Assembly: GCF_009733845.1 (NCBI RefSeq)
Contig: NZ_WNXZ01000001.1
Location: 434,001 to 498,000 of the forward strand
DNA: 64,000 nt
Source of the DNA: Pseudactinotalea terrae
GTDB lineage: Bacteria; Actinomycetota; Actinomycetes; Actinomycetales; Beutenbergiaceae
Reading direction: 5' to 3'
In this document: positions 10,094-20,699 of the stretch, in pieces
Layout: each line of letters opens with the position of its first letter
Numbering within the stretch: the first letter of the stretch is position 1
Position numbers and translations under genes: made by a program
The notes under the pieces: generated by a model
What the model was told of the DNA's origin: nothing
What the model saw: the letters and a program-made list of their open reading frames with translations, nothing else
Database searches by the model: none

Positions 10094-10765
10094 TCAGCGC
10101 GCGAGCAGCACCGCAGCCATCACGAGGATCGTCAGCCCGCCGACGGCGATCGTGAGCATCGTGCCCGCGAACGCGGCCACGGTGACCCGCAGGTCGTCCA
10201 CGAGATACGGAGCCTTGGTCGGTCCGCCGGCCGCCCGCAGCAGCGCACGCTGGGCTCGCTCCATCCGCCCGAAAACACGCCCGATCACCGCGAACCGGCC
10301 GACGCCGAGCGCCCGGGTCAGCCGTGCCCCGGTGCTGCGGCGGCTCGCCTCCGGAAGCTGCACCTCGGTGAAGGCGTCCATGACGGCCCGCACGTCCTCC
10401 TCGCCCTCGAGGCCGCTCATGTCGTCCTCGACCTTGTCCGAGAGCGAGTCGATCCGGATGAGGTCGACCGACGTGTCGGTCACGACCGGCCTGGCCGTGG
10501 TCTCGGACTCGGCGGTCAGCCGAAGCCAGCGTCGCCGGCGCAGCGCCAGCACCACGACCGGCAGCGCGAGCAGCGCGAGGAACAGGATCAGCAGCACGGC
10601 CCCGACGGTCCCCGGACCGCCGTCGCCCGCCAGCAGCGCCCAGACCTCCAGGGTGAGGATCAGCAGCACGATGCACGCCCACCCGAGCAGGAACGCCGTC
10701 GGGAACCGCAACAGCTGGGCACCACCGCGCGCGAAGGCGCCAAGGGACTCCGACAGCGAGCTCAT
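10094..10765 (-). CDS. Small membrane protein of unknown function
   Basis: Unrecognised protein of about 223 residues, transcribed divergently from lepA. Two adjacent membrane helices (about residues 18-70) are followed by a cytosolic basic and acidic segment of about 120 residues and a C-terminal helix ([26 protein letters not shown]). No catalytic motif is visible. Two in-frame ATGs exist, at 10774 and 10765. I prefer 10765 because GAGAAT lies 7 bases upstream as a -10-like element, repeating the pattern seen at other genes here. It does not appear to be co-transcribed with the ABC operon, which ends its regulatory region at about 10027. Confidence 0.7.
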   Translation of the reverse strand: MSSLSESLGAFARGGAQLLRFPTAFLLGWACIVLLILTLEVWALLAGDGGPGTVGAVLLILFLALLALPVVVLALRRRRWLRLTAESETTARPVVTDTSVDLIRIDSLSDKVEDDMSGLEGEEDVRAVMDAFTEVQLPEASRRSTGARLTRALGVGRFAVIGRVFGRMERAQRALLRAAGGPTKAPYLVDDLRVTVAAFAGTMLTIAVGGLTILVMAAVLLAR

Positions 10766-10772
10766 GGCGACC

Positions 10773-10778
10773 ATTCTC
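10773..10778 (-). promoter_or_regulatory. -10-like GAGAAT before the small membrane protein
   Basis: GAGAAT on the minus strand, 7 bases before the ATG at 10765. This matches the -10-to-start spacing of other putative leaderless genes in the window, although the first T of TAnnnT is replaced. Confidence 0.3.
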
Positions 10779-10819
10779 ACAAATGGCGCAGTCAGGTGGG
10801 ACGGCGCGGGCATGGGACG

Positions 10820-12744
<1,925 letters not shown>

Positions 12745-12745
<1 letters not shown>

Positions 12746-13896
12746 TGCCGCCGTCGTCACCGTTCGGGGTGTACCTGCACGTGCCGTTCTGCTCGGTGCG
12801 CTGCGGCTACTGCGACTTCAACACCTACACCGCCACCGAGCTCGGCGGCGGCGCCAGCCAGGCGGCCTACGCGCGCACCGCGGCGCAGGAGATCGCTCTC
12901 GCCGACGTCGAGCTGCGGCGCCGGGGGCTGGCCGGACGCGAGGTCTCGACGGTGTTCTTCGGAGGTGGCACCCCGACGCTGCTCCCGACGGCGGACCTCG
13001 CCTCGATGCTCGCGAGCGTCCGGGACACCTGGGGCCTGGCATCCGACGCCGAGGTCACCACGGAGGCGAACCCGGACTCGGTGGGTCTGGAGGACCTCGT
13101 GGCGCTGCGCGAGGCAGGTTTCACACGGGTCTCCTTCGGGATGCAGTCCGCGGTCCCGCACGTGCTCGCGACGCTCGACCGGACGCACGACCCGGAGCGG
13201 GTCCCGCAGGTCGTCGCGTGGGCCAAGCGAGCGGGCCTCGCGGTCTCGCTCGATCTGATCTACGGCACGCCGGGGGAGTCGGTCCAGGACTGGCGCGCGA
13301 GCGTGGCGGCGGTGCTGGCGCTCGAGCCGGACCACGTCTCGGCGTACGCGCTCACGATCGAGCCCGGGACGAAGATGCACGCCCGGGTGCGCCGCGGCGA
13401 GCTTCCTGGCGTCGACGGCGACGACCAGGCCACCAAGTACGAGGTCGTCGACGACCTGCTGGAGCAGGCGGGCTACGGCTGGTACGAGATCTCCAACTGG
13501 GCGCGCTCGCCCGAGCAGCGCTGCCGACACAACGTCGCCTACTGGCGCTCGCACGACTGGTGGGGGATCGGACCGGGCGCCCACAGCCACCTGGCCGGCA
13601 CCCGGTTCTGGAACGTCAAGCACCCCCGTGCGTACGCGCAGCGGCTCGAGGACGGTGAGCTTCCGATCCAGGAGACCGAGGCGCTCACGGCGGAGCAGGT
13701 CGCTGACGAGCAGGTGCTGCTCGGCATCCGGCTGGTCGAGGGACTCCCGGTCGAGGGGCGCGCCGCCCGGGCGCAGCTGCCCGCGATGGTGCAGGAAGGT
13801 CTGCTGGAACCGGGCGCCGCAGCCGCCGGGATCGCGCGGCTCACCCGGTCCGGGCGGCTGCTCGCCGACACCGTCGTGGGCAGATTGGTGGCCTGA
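12745..13896 (+). CDS. hemW: HemW, radical-SAM heme chaperone (HemN-like)
   Basis: Radical SAM protein of the HemW group, which delivers heme to respiratory enzymes; often misnamed oxygen-independent coproporphyrinogen oxidase. The iron-sulfur motif CSVRCGYC is at residues 16-23 (C-x3-C-x2-C). The GGGTPT SAM motif is near 73 and the HemW C-terminal CRHNVAYW motif, with a heme-interacting His, is near 258. The GTG start shares a base with the lepA stop; lepA-hemW is a conserved actinobacterial pair. A weak 6-bp hairpin follows the gene at 13898-13921. Confidence 0.93.
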
Positions 13897-13977
13897 AGCC
13901 CGGCATCCCCACGAACCGGGCATCAATCGGTACGGTAGGCGCGCACCAGATCTCCACCATTCGCTTACAGGAGTGAC

Positions 13978-15045
13978 ATGACGCAGAACCCGCCGGACCC
14001 CCAGAACCCGGGCGGTGAGCAGCCCAACCCGCAGCAGCCCGGTGGGTTCCCGCCGCCGCCTCCGCCGAGCTACGGCAGCGGAAGCCAGCCGCCGGCCGAC
14101 CAGCCCCCGAGCTACGGCAGCCCGAACCAGCCGCCGGCTGACCAGCCCCCGAGCTACGGCAGCCCGAACCAGCCGCCCAGCTACGGCGCACCGCAGCAGC
14201 CCGGTGGCTTCCCGCCGCCCCCGCCCGGTGGGGGCGCGCCGCCGCCGCCTCCCGGCGGTGGCTTCCCGGGTGCTGCCCCGCCGCCGCCTCCCGGCGGTCA
14301 GTACGGCCAGTACGGCGCGCCGCAGTATGGCGGCCCGGCCGGTGGCCAGTGGGGCTCGGACCAGCCGCCGTTCTCGGTCGGTTCGGCCATCAGCTACGGC
14401 TGGAACGCGTTCAAGTCGAACGCCGGCGTGTGGATCGGCGCGTTCCTCGCGGTCGCCGTCATCAGCGTCGTGCTGCAGAGCCTGCTCAACCCGTCCGTGA
14501 ACGTGGACCTGGGCGACGCCGGCTCCATCCCGATGGTCGAGTACACCTTCGCCGGCCAGCTGCTGGCGGGTCTCGCCTCGATCGTGACCTACCTGCTGTC
14601 CGCCGTCCTGATCCAGGGCGCCGTGCACAAGGTCAACGGCCGCTTCGAGGGCTTCGGCTCGTTCACGAACTTCACCCACGCCGGCCCGCTGTTCGTCGCT
14701 GCCGCGGCGCTCGGCGTCGTCAGCCTGGTGCTCGGCCTGCTGTCGGTCGTGTCGCCGTTCCTGACGAGCATCCTCAACCTCGTGTGGGCCATCCTCAGCG
14801 TGTTCACCCTGTACGTCGCGGCTGACCGCGGCCTGCAGGTCGTGGACGCGGTGAAGGAGAGCTTCCGCCTGGTCACGTCGAACCTGGGCTCGGTCATCGT
14901 GCTCTGGCTCGCCACCATCGGTCTGGTGATCGCGGGCGTCATCGTGGTCTGCTTCACCGGTCTGATCATCGTGGTCCCGCTGCTGGTGCTCGCCTGGGCG
15001 TTCGCGTACAAGACGCTCTCCGGCCAGCCCGTCGCCGCACCCTGA
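13978..15045 (+). CDS. Pro/Gln/Gly-rich membrane protein
   Basis: 355 residues in two parts. The first 120 or so are a disordered Pro-Gly-Gln-Tyr tail with 14-residue repeats (PPSYGSPNQPPADQ). The rest holds about six membrane helices, beginning with VGSAISYGWNAFKSNAGVWIGAF. Tails of this kind often belong to actinobacterial membrane proteins of unknown function, where they may aid clustering. The gene starts 4 bases after an AGGAG site. It is followed 3 bases later by a smaller protein of the same architecture, so the two may form a complex. No enzymatic motif is seen. Confidence 0.8.
   Translation: MTQNPPDPQNPGGEQPNPQQPGGFPPPPPPSYGSGSQPPADQPPSYGSPNQPPADQPPSYGSPNQPPSYGAPQQPGGFPPPPPGGGAPPPPPGGGFPGAAPPPPPGGQYGQYGAPQYGGPAGGQWGSDQPPFSVGSAISYGWNAFKSNAGVWIGAFLAVAVISVVLQSLLNPSVNVDLGDAGSIPMVEYTFAGQLLAGLASIVTYLLSAVLIQGAVHKVNGRFEGFGSFTNFTHAGPLFVAAAALGVVSLVLGLLSVVSPFLTSILNLVWAILSVFTLYVAADRGLQVVDAVKESFRLVTSNLGSVIVLWLATIGLVIAGVIVVCFTGLIIVVPLLVLAWAFAYKTLSGQPVAAP
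14062..14199 (+). repeat. In-frame 42-bp tandem repeat
   Basis: Two 14-codon units (14062-14103 and 14104-14145) plus two shortened 9-codon units (14146-14172 and 14173-14199) encode PPSYGS-type repeats in the Pro-rich tail. The units are nearly identical in sequence, so copy number may vary. Confidence 0.8.
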
Positions 15046-15048
15046 TCG

Positions 15049-15915
15049 ATGACGCAGCCCCCGGAGGAGCCCGAGCCGAGAGCGATCTCGGACCCGGGGG
15101 CTGCGTCCGATCCGCACGAGCCGTACGGCCGAGCACCGGATCCCAGCGGCGCGTATCCCAGCCCCGATCAGGGCGGGTTCGCGCCGCTGCCTGATCTGCG
15201 GGCAGGGGACTATCTCCCACCCGGACCCGGGTACAGCGGCGCAGACACCGGGCCGGATGCCGCGCCCCAGGCCACCGACTCGCTGCGCCGCGCCTGGCGG
15301 ATCTTCGCCGACAACCCGGTGCCGTTCGTCATCTCCCAACTGATCTGGGCCCTGATCTTCGTCATCCCCGTGGCGCTGCTGCTGATCGCGTTCGGCGCGC
15401 TGCGGCTCGCCGATGGCGGCACCCCAGCCGGGCTGCCGGCGCTGCTCGGTGTGGGCGGGCTGGTGACCGTGCTGGTCATCGTGCTGCTCGCCGTCGTGCA
15501 GCAGGGTGCCTTCGCGACAGCGACGCTGAAGGCGGTCGACGGCGACCGCGTGGGCGTCGCGGACTTCTTCCGCCCACGCCACGTGGCCCAGCTGCTCCTG
15601 CTCGCCCTGATCCTCGGCGTCGCCTCGGCCCTGCTCGCGATCACCGGCATCGGTCCGTTGATCGTGATGTTCTTCGGCGTCTGGGCGGTGCTGCTAGTGG
15701 TCGAGCGCGGGCTGTCGGCGGTCGAGGCCGTCAAGGTCAGTGTGAGCGCCAGCCTGCGAGAGCCTGGCCAGACGATCGTGCTGGTGCTCGCCGCCTACGT
15801 GATGAACGCGGTCGGAGCGCTGCTGTGCGGGCTCGGCACGCTCGTCTCGATGCCGGTGGGTGTGCTCGCGTTCGCGGACTACTACCGGCGCAGCGCGGCG
15901 TTCAGTCGACCGTGA
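15049..15915 (+). CDS. Membrane protein, paralogue of the preceding gene
   Basis: 288 residues: a Pro-rich acidic N-terminus of about 75 residues, then about six membrane helices starting after [18 protein letters not shown]. The layout (disordered tail, a W-x-x-F amphipathic entry, six helices) mirrors the upstream protein, so they are probably distant paralogues in one operon. No ribosome site is visible at the ATG, consistent with coupling across the 3-base gap. The last 14 bases overlap the convergent DUF3097 gene. Function unknown. Confidence 0.75.
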   Translation: MTQPPEEPEPRAISDPGAASDPHEPYGRAPDPSGAYPSPDQGGFAPLPDLRAGDYLPPGPGYSGADTGPDAAPQATDSLRRAWRIFADNPVPFVISQLIWALIFVIPVALLLIAFGALRLADGGTPAGLPALLGVGGLVTVLVIVLLAVVQQGAFATATLKAVDGDRVGVADFFRPRHVAQLLLLALILGVASALLAITGIGPLIVMFFGVWAVLLVVERGLSAVEAVKVSVSASLREPGQTIVLVLAAYVMNAVGALLCGLGTLVSMPVGVLAFADYYRRSAAFSRP

Positions 15916-16750
15916 CGAAGTCGACGAGCTCCTCCACGCGCCCGAGCAGCGCGGGCGAGAGGTCCTTGTAGTCACGTACCCGGCCGAGGATCCGCTTCCA
16001 CCCGGCTGCGATGTCCGCCTGGTTCTTCGCGGGCCAGCCGAGGGCGCGGAGGGTGCCGACCTTGATGTCGGTGCCCCGCGGGACGTGCGGCCACTCCGCG
16101 AGACCGACCCGGGCGGGCAGCACCGCCTGCCACACGTCGACGTACGGGTGCCCCAGCACGAGCACACCCGGGAACGTCGCCATCACGGCGTCGGCGATCC
16201 TGCTCTCCTTGGATCCGGGCACGAGGTGGTCGACGAGCACCCCGACGCGGCGCGCGGGGCTGGGTCCGAAGTCGGCGAGGCGATCCGCGAGGTGATCGAC
16301 GCCGTCGAGCATCTCGACGACGACACCCTCCACCCGGAGGTCATCACCCCAGACCCGCTCGACGAGCTCGGCGTCGTGGCGACCCTCCACCCAGATCCGG
16401 GAGGCGCGCGCCACCCGGGCGCGCGCGTTCGTGACCGCGACCGAGCCGCTGGCGGTCCGCCGCGGCGTGGCGGGACCGGACCGCGGTCGCGGCGCCACGA
16501 GTCGCACGGGCTTGCCGTCCACCCAGAAGCCGGCGCCGAGCGTGAACGTGCGGGTGCGTCCCTGGCGGTCCTCGAGCACGACCACGTGCTCGCCGCCGCT
16601 CTTCTCGACCCGCACCACAGCACCGACCCACCCGCTGGTCACGTCCTCGACGACCAGGCCGCGATCGGCCGGCACGTCGGTGGTCTGAGGCTTGCGGTGG
16701 CGGTGCGGGTCCTGGGACAGGACGTCGCTGCCGTAACGATCGTGGCTCAC
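15902..16750 (-). CDS. DUF3097 family protein
   Basis: Actinobacterial protein of unknown function (DUF3097), 282 residues. It shows the family start [11 protein letters not shown], a small beta domain ([26 protein letters not shown], about residues 35-65) and a C-terminal half with [19 protein letters not shown] and [15 protein letters not shown], reminiscent of Toprim-like nucleic-acid proteins. I infer a nucleic-acid role only loosely. The start is GTG 16750, 8 bases after TAACGT on this strand. The gene sits back-to-back with hrcA, a common actinobacterial arrangement. Confidence 0.9.
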   Translation of the reverse strand: MSHDRYGSDVLSQDPHRHRKPQTTDVPADRGLVVEDVTSGWVGAVVRVEKSGGEHVVVLEDRQGRTRTFTLGAGFWVDGKPVRLVAPRPRSGPATPRRTASGSVAVTNARARVARASRIWVEGRHDAELVERVWGDDLRVEGVVVEMLDGVDHLADRLADFGPSPARRVGVLVDHLVPGSKESRIADAVMATFPGVLVLGHPYVDVWQAVLPARVGLAEWPHVPRGTDIKVGTLRALGWPAKNQADIAAGWKRILGRVRDYKDLSPALLGRVEELVDFVTVD

Positions 16751-16758
16751 GCCGGTCG

Positions 16759-16764
16759 ACGTTA
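16759..16764 (-). promoter_or_regulatory. -10 hexamer TAACGT, probable leaderless promoter
   Basis: TAACGT on the minus strand, 8 bases before the GTG of the DUF3097 gene. It supports the GTG as true start over the longer open frame. Confidence 0.45.
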
Positions 16765-16799
16765 CGCAGGCCACGCCCGCGAGTGTGGGAGGCACGGCT

Positions 16800-16805
16800 T
16801 AGAAT
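16800..16805 (+). promoter_or_regulatory. -10 hexamer TAGAAT of the hrcA promoter
   Basis: TAGAAT directly abuts and shares its last T with the CIRCE element, so HrcA bound to CIRCE would block RNA polymerase. No clear -35 is visible about 17 bases upstream. Confidence 0.5.
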
Positions 16806-16831
16806 TGGCACTCGGGAACCGTGAGTGCCAT
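16805..16831 (+). promoter_or_regulatory. CIRCE operator (HrcA binding site)
   Basis: TTGGCACTC, 9 bases, then GAGTGCCAT: the CIRCE inverted repeat, whose classic form is TTAGCACTC-N9-GAGTGCTAA. The core GCACTC/GAGTGC is perfect and the outer bases deviate. It lies 40 bases before hrcA and implies autoregulation of the hrcA-dnaJ unit by HrcA, relieved on heat shock. Confidence 0.93.
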
Positions 16832-16870
16832 CACGAGCGCTACTGCGAGTCGTCAGGAGGAGGCGAGCCG

Positions 16871-17896
16871 ATGGAACGGCAGGACCGGCAGCTCGACGTG
16901 CTCCGCGCGATCGTGCAGGACTACGTCCGCAGCCGCGAGCCGGTTGGCTCGCGTCACCTCGTGGAGCGGTACAACCTCGGCTTCTCGCCCGCCACGATCC
17001 GCAACGACATGGCAGTGCTCGAGGAGGAGGGCTATATCGCCCAGCCACACACCTCCGCCGGCCGGATCCCCACCGACAAGGGCTACCGGGCGTTCGTCGA
17101 CAGGATCAACGTCGTCAAGCCGCTCTCGGCGGCGGAGCGGCGCGCGATCCACGAGCTGCTGGACTCCGCCGTCGATCTCGACGACGTGCTGGAGCGCACG
17201 GTGCGCCTGCTCGCCCAGCTGACCCAGCAGGTGGCGGTGGTGCAGTACCCCTCGCTGCGCCGATCGGCACTGCGTCACGTCGAGCTCGTCCCAGCGGCCG
17301 CACACCGGCTGATGATCGTCATCATCACCGACACCGGGCGGGTCGAGCAGCGGATCATCGAGCACGAGCAGGAGATCGATGCGCCGTTGCTCGCCGAGGT
17401 GCGTGCGCGGCTGAACGCGGCGGGGACCGGGCGGCGGATGCCCGACCTGGTGGGAGCCTTCCGTGAGGTGGTGGAGGCGTTCCCCCACGATGACCGCGCG
17501 CTCGTCACCGAGATCGCCGAGCTCGTCACCGACACCCTCTCCGAGGAGGTCGAGGAGCGTATCGTCATGGCAGGCACGGCGAACCTGGCCCGTGCCGACG
17601 TCGACTTCACGCGCACCATCTCGCCCGTGCTGGAGGCGTTGGAGCAGCAGGTCGTGCTGCTCAGGTTGCTGACGGAGATGGGCGAGGAGTCGCCGCTCGC
17701 GGTGCGCATCGGAGCCGAGACGCTCGACGAGGGCCTCAGCGAGACCGCGGTGGTGGCCGGCGCCTACGGAACAACCGGTGGCGGGAGCGGGTTCGGTCAG
17801 GTGGGCATCGTGGGACCGACCCGGATGGACTACCCCTCGACGATGGCCGCCGTCCGCGCGGTGGCGCGTTACCTGTCCAAGATCCTGGCGCCCTGA
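16871..17896 (+). CDS. hrcA: Heat-inducible transcription repressor HrcA
   Basis: Repressor of class I heat-shock genes, which binds CIRCE as a dimer and needs GroEL for activity. The winged-helix DNA-binding domain covers residues 1-75 and contains [35 protein letters not shown] and [17 protein letters not shown]. The dimerisation and GAF-like domains follow. The C-terminus contains GPTRMDYP and ends in an SKILAP helix as usual. The length of 341 residues is normal. AGGAGG precedes the ATG and a CIRCE element lies upstream, so it regulates itself and the downstream dnaJ gene, 34 bases away. Confidence 0.96.
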   Translation: MERQDRQLDVLRAIVQDYVRSREPVGSRHLVERYNLGFSPATIRNDMAVLEEEGYIAQPHTSAGRIPTDKGYRAFVDRINVVKPLSAAERRAIHELLDSAVDLDDVLERTVRLLAQLTQQVAVVQYPSLRRSALRHVELVPAAAHRLMIVIITDTGRVEQRIIEHEQEIDAPLLAEVRARLNAAGTGRRMPDLVGAFREVVEAFPHDDRALVTEIAELVTDTLSEEVEERIVMAGTANLARADVDFTRTISPVLEALEQQVVLLRLLTEMGEESPLAVRIGAETLDEGLSETAVVAGAYGTTGGGSGFGQVGIVGPTRMDYPSTMAAVRAVARYLSKILAP

Positions 17897-17930
17897 CGCC
17901 GATCACGAACCAACGAACGAGACGAGAAGC

Positions 17931-19052
17931 GTGACGACGGACTACTACGAGGTGCTGGGCGTGTCCCGGGAGGCCACTCCCGAGGAGATCAAGCGCGCCT
18001 ACCGCAAGCTCGCGCGTCAGTACCACCCCGATGTGGCAGGCCCCGAGGCTGCCGACAAGTTCAAAGAGGTCAGCGCCGCGCACGAGGTGCTGTCCAACCC
18101 CGAGAAGCGCCGGATGTACGACATGGGTGGCGGCATGCCCGGCATGTCCGGCAGCGGCGCAGGCTTCGGGTTCAGCGACATCTTCGAGTCGTTCTTCCAG
18201 GCGGCCGGTGCTGGTGGCGCGAGCCGTGGCCCGGCCTCGCGCGTGCGCCGCGGCCAGGATGCGCTGATCCGGATCGACGTGGAGCTCAAGGACGCGGCGT
18301 TCGGCGTCGCGCGCGAGGTCACTGTCGACACCGCCGTGGTGTGCACCGTCTGTCACGGCTCCTGCTGCCGCCCCGGCACCGGGCCGGTCACGTGCGTGGA
18401 GTGCCAGGGCCGTGGCTCGGTCCAGCGCGTCGCCCGCTCCTTCCTGGGCAACGTCATGACGACGGCGCCCTGCGCCGCATGCGGCGGCTTCGGCTCGGTC
18501 ATCCCCGACCCGTGCCAGGAGTGCTCCGGCGAGGGCCGCGTCCGCAGCCGCCGGACGATCACCGTGAACGTCCCCGCCGGCGTCGACACCGGCACCCGGA
18601 TCAAGCTGAGCGGACAGGGTGAGGTCGGTCCCGGTGGCGGCCCCGCCGGCGACCTGTACGTGGAGGTGCGGGAGCGCAAGCACCCGATCTTCACCCGCCG
18701 CGGCGACGACATCCACTGCACGGTCGAGCTCCCGATGACGGCCGCGGCGCTCGGCACCGTGGTGGCGATGGAGACGCTCGACGGTGAGCAGGAGGTCGAC
18801 ATCCGGCCCGGCACCCAGCCCGAGGACATCGTCACGCTGCGCGGACTCGGCATCGGTCATCTGCAGGCAGGCGGCCGCGGTGATCTGCACGTGCACGTCA
18901 AGGTCAGCGTGCCCACCGAGCTGACCCCCGAGCAGGACCGCCTGATGCGCGAGCTGGCGGCCGAGCGTGGCGAGGAGCGTCCGCAGGCACGGATCTCACC
19001 GGTGAAGAACTCGGTGCTCCGGAAGCTGCGCGACACGTTCGCCGGTCGGTGA
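17931..19052 (+). CDS. dnaJ: Chaperone DnaJ (DnaJ2 type)
   Basis: Type I J-protein that delivers substrates to DnaK and stimulates its ATPase. The J domain has HPD at residues 32-34, a Gly/Met-rich linker follows, then the zinc domain at about 135-205, then the two beta-sandwich domains. Of the four zinc modules, three are regular ([24 protein letters not shown]). The first reads CTVCHGSC, with Cys replacing the last Gly of CxxCxGxG. The GTG start was chosen because it gives the standard N-terminus [11 protein letters not shown]. The hrcA-dnaJ-rsmE order is conserved in actinobacteria, and this second DnaJ copy is typically under HrcA control. Confidence 0.95.
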   Translation: MTTDYYEVLGVSREATPEEIKRAYRKLARQYHPDVAGPEAADKFKEVSAAHEVLSNPEKRRMYDMGGGMPGMSGSGAGFGFSDIFESFFQAAGAGGASRGPASRVRRGQDALIRIDVELKDAAFGVAREVTVDTAVVCTVCHGSCCRPGTGPVTCVECQGRGSVQRVARSFLGNVMTTAPCAACGGFGSVIPDPCQECSGEGRVRSRRTITVNVPAGVDTGTRIKLSGQGEVGPGGGPAGDLYVEVRERKHPIFTRRGDDIHCTVELPMTAAALGTVVAMETLDGEQEVDIRPGTQPEDIVTLRGLGIGHLQAGGRGDLHVHVKVSVPTELTPEQDRLMRELAAERGEERPQARISPVKNSVLRKLRDTFAGR

Positions 19053-19062
19053 GCGTGGGGTC

Positions 19063-19827
19063 GTGACCGCGCCGGTCTTCGTGGTGGAGCCCGGCGCGAT
19101 CGGCGTCGGGCTCGGCCCGGGTGATCGCTGGACGCTGACAGGCCCCGAGGCCCGCCACGCGGCCTCGGTGCAGCGGCTCCGCGCCGGTGAGCCGATCGAG
19201 GTGGTCGACGGCGCCGGGACCAGGCTCCGAGGTGACGTCGCCGACGGATCGGGACCGGGCGCCGTCGAGATCTCGGTGCGCGAGGTCGCCCACGAGCAGC
19301 CGCCCACCCCTCGACTGGTGCTCGTGCAGGCGCTCGCCAAGGGCGGCCGCGACGAGATGGCGGTCGAGGCCGCCACCGAGCTCGGCGTCGACGCGGTGCG
19401 GCCGTGGCAGTCAGAGCGTTCGGTCGTGCAGTGGCGCGGCGACAAGAAGGCCAAGGGCGAGCAGCGCTGGCGGGCGCTGGTCCACGCAGCCACCAAGGTG
19501 GCGCGGCGCTCGTGGCTGCCCGAGGTGCTGCCGTTCGTGCGCGGGAACGCGCTCGTGGACGTCGTCGCCGAGGCTGTGGCGGGTGGCGCCGTGGTGCTGG
19601 TGCTCCACGAGGTCGCGAGCGCACCACTGGTGCAGGTACCGCTCGAAGGGGTGCGCGAGGTGATGGTCGTGATCGGGCCCGAGGGCGGCATCAGCGACGA
19701 CGAGGTCGACGCCCTCGTCGCCGCCGGTGGCGCCGCGGTGCTGCTGGGACCGAACGTGCTGCGCAGCTCCACCGCGGGGCCGGCGGCGCTCGCCGCCATC
19801 AGCGCTCGCTCCGGCCGCTGGGCCTGA
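19063..19827 (+). CDS. rsmE: 16S rRNA m3U1498 methyltransferase RsmE
   Basis: SPOUT-class methyltransferase that methylates N3 of U1498 in 16S rRNA using SAM. The N-terminal PUA-like part includes GPEARHAASVQRLRAGEPIEVVDG. The trefoil-knot C-terminal half has LVQALAKGGRDEMAVEAATELGV, then MVVIGPEGGISDDEVDAL and LGPNVLRSSTAGPAALA, the SAM-binding loops (about residues 200-245). The length of 254 residues is normal. It begins 10 bases after dnaJ at a GTG. A hairpin at 19854-19873 may end the operon. Confidence 0.94.
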   Translation: MTAPVFVVEPGAIGVGLGPGDRWTLTGPEARHAASVQRLRAGEPIEVVDGAGTRLRGDVADGSGPGAVEISVREVAHEQPPTPRLVLVQALAKGGRDEMAVEAATELGVDAVRPWQSERSVVQWRGDKKAKGEQRWRALVHAATKVARRSWLPEVLPFVRGNALVDVVAEAVAGGAVVLVLHEVASAPLVQVPLEGVREVMVVIGPEGGISDDEVDALVAAGGAAVLLGPNVLRSSTAGPAALAAISARSGRWA

Positions 19828-19853
19828 GGTCTCGCTCGATCGACACCGGGTGA

Positions 19854-19873
19854 GTCACCGATCGCCCGGTGAC
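19854..19873 (+). terminator. Candidate hairpin terminator after rsmE
   Basis: Perfect 7-bp inverted repeat GTCACCG / CGGTGAC with a 6-base loop, 27 bases past the rsmE stop. No T-tract follows, as is usual in very GC-rich genomes, so termination is an inference. Confidence 0.4.
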
Positions 19874-19977
19874 GACGCCCCAGACCGCGCAGGGGCGATC
19901 GCCGGATGTCGCCCGCAGCAGGTTCCGCTCGGTCGCCCGACCGTGCAGGCTGCTCTCGAGCGCCCGAAGGAGCCGGA

Positions 19978-20589
19978 ATGTCCGCACCACAGCCGTACCA
20001 CCACGTCCGTCCGATCGCAGCTGTCGACCTGCCGGCCGTGGCCGAGCTGCTCGGCCGTGGCATGGCCGACAACCCGATCCACGTCGCGGCATACCGGGGC
20101 GACGAGAGCTCCGGTGCACGCCGACACAGCCGGCTGATGCATACCCTCCTGCGTGCCTCGCGCTCGTTGCAGCTGGAAGGCGTCGACCGGGACGGCGCGC
20201 TGGCCGGTGTCGCCGGGTGGGCCCCGCCGGGGACGTGCCGGCCCGTGCTCGGCGCCCAGCTGCGCCTCATGGCCCGAGGTGTGACGTTCGGCCCACGAAC
20301 AGCGGGCCGCTTGCTGACCTGGACGACTGCGTGGGCCAAGCACGACCTCGACGCTCCCCACGTGCACCTCGGCCCCGTCTCGGTCGACCGTCACCTGCGT
20401 GGGCTCGGCATCGGCAGCCTGTTGCTCTCGCGGCACGTCAGCCGGCTCGACGTCGCCGGCGCGGTGGGATACCTGGAGACCGATCGGCCCGAAGCCGTGG
20501 GCTTCTACGAGCGGTTCGGATTCCGGGTGGTCGAGCGGGCCGACGTGCTGGGGACGACCTGCTGGTTCATGCGCCGGCCCGCCAGCTGA
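19978..20589 (+). CDS. GNAT family N-acetyltransferase
   Basis: 203-residue acetyltransferase. Its layout (IAAVDLPAVAELLGRGMADNPIH near the N-terminus, then HVHLGPVSVDRHLRGLGIGSLLL near residues 125-145 and GYLETDRPEAVGFYERFGFRVV near 165-185) matches GNATs that have a long N-terminal helical half. The RGLGIGS loop binds acetyl-CoA. The substrate is unknown. GAAGGAG lies just upstream of the ATG, giving a clear start. The preceding 150 bases hold only the rsmE hairpin, and the following 110 bases lead into the peroxidase gene. Confidence 0.88.
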   Translation: MSAPQPYHHVRPIAAVDLPAVAELLGRGMADNPIHVAAYRGDESSGARRHSRLMHTLLRASRSLQLEGVDRDGALAGVAGWAPPGTCRPVLGAQLRLMARGVTFGPRTAGRLLTWTTAWAKHDLDAPHVHLGPVSVDRHLRGLGIGSLLLSRHVSRLDVAGAVGYLETDRPEAVGFYERFGFRVVERADVLGTTCWFMRRPAS

Positions 20590-20686
20590 GGATGTCGCAC
20601 CACGGCGACATCGCTCGTACGCGGTGTCGTCGCTGGTCGACCGAGAGTGTCGTCTCGGCACGGATGCGGCGCCGCCGAGCCCTTCG

Positions 20687-20692
20687 TAGCGT
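20687..20692 (+). promoter_or_regulatory. -10 hexamer TAGCGT, probable leaderless promoter
   Basis: TAGCGT lies 7 bases before the ATG of the Dyp peroxidase gene, where no ribosome site exists. It favours the start at 20700 over in-frame ATGs further upstream. Confidence 0.45.
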
Positions 20693-20699
20693 CTCGCTC

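Noticed and set aside
13898-13921. GCCCGG / CCGGGC hairpin after hemW as a terminator
   Set aside because: Only 6 bp with a 12-base loop and no T-tract; could be chance.
14062-14199. Short direct repeats considered as a CRISPR array
   Set aside because: Units are contiguous, in frame and encode a Pro-rich tail; there are no spacers and no cas genes.
12757-15582. 941-codon minus-strand frame over hemW and the Pro-rich membrane proteins
   Set aside because: Low-complexity Arg/Gly/His translation opposite recognised plus-strand genes.
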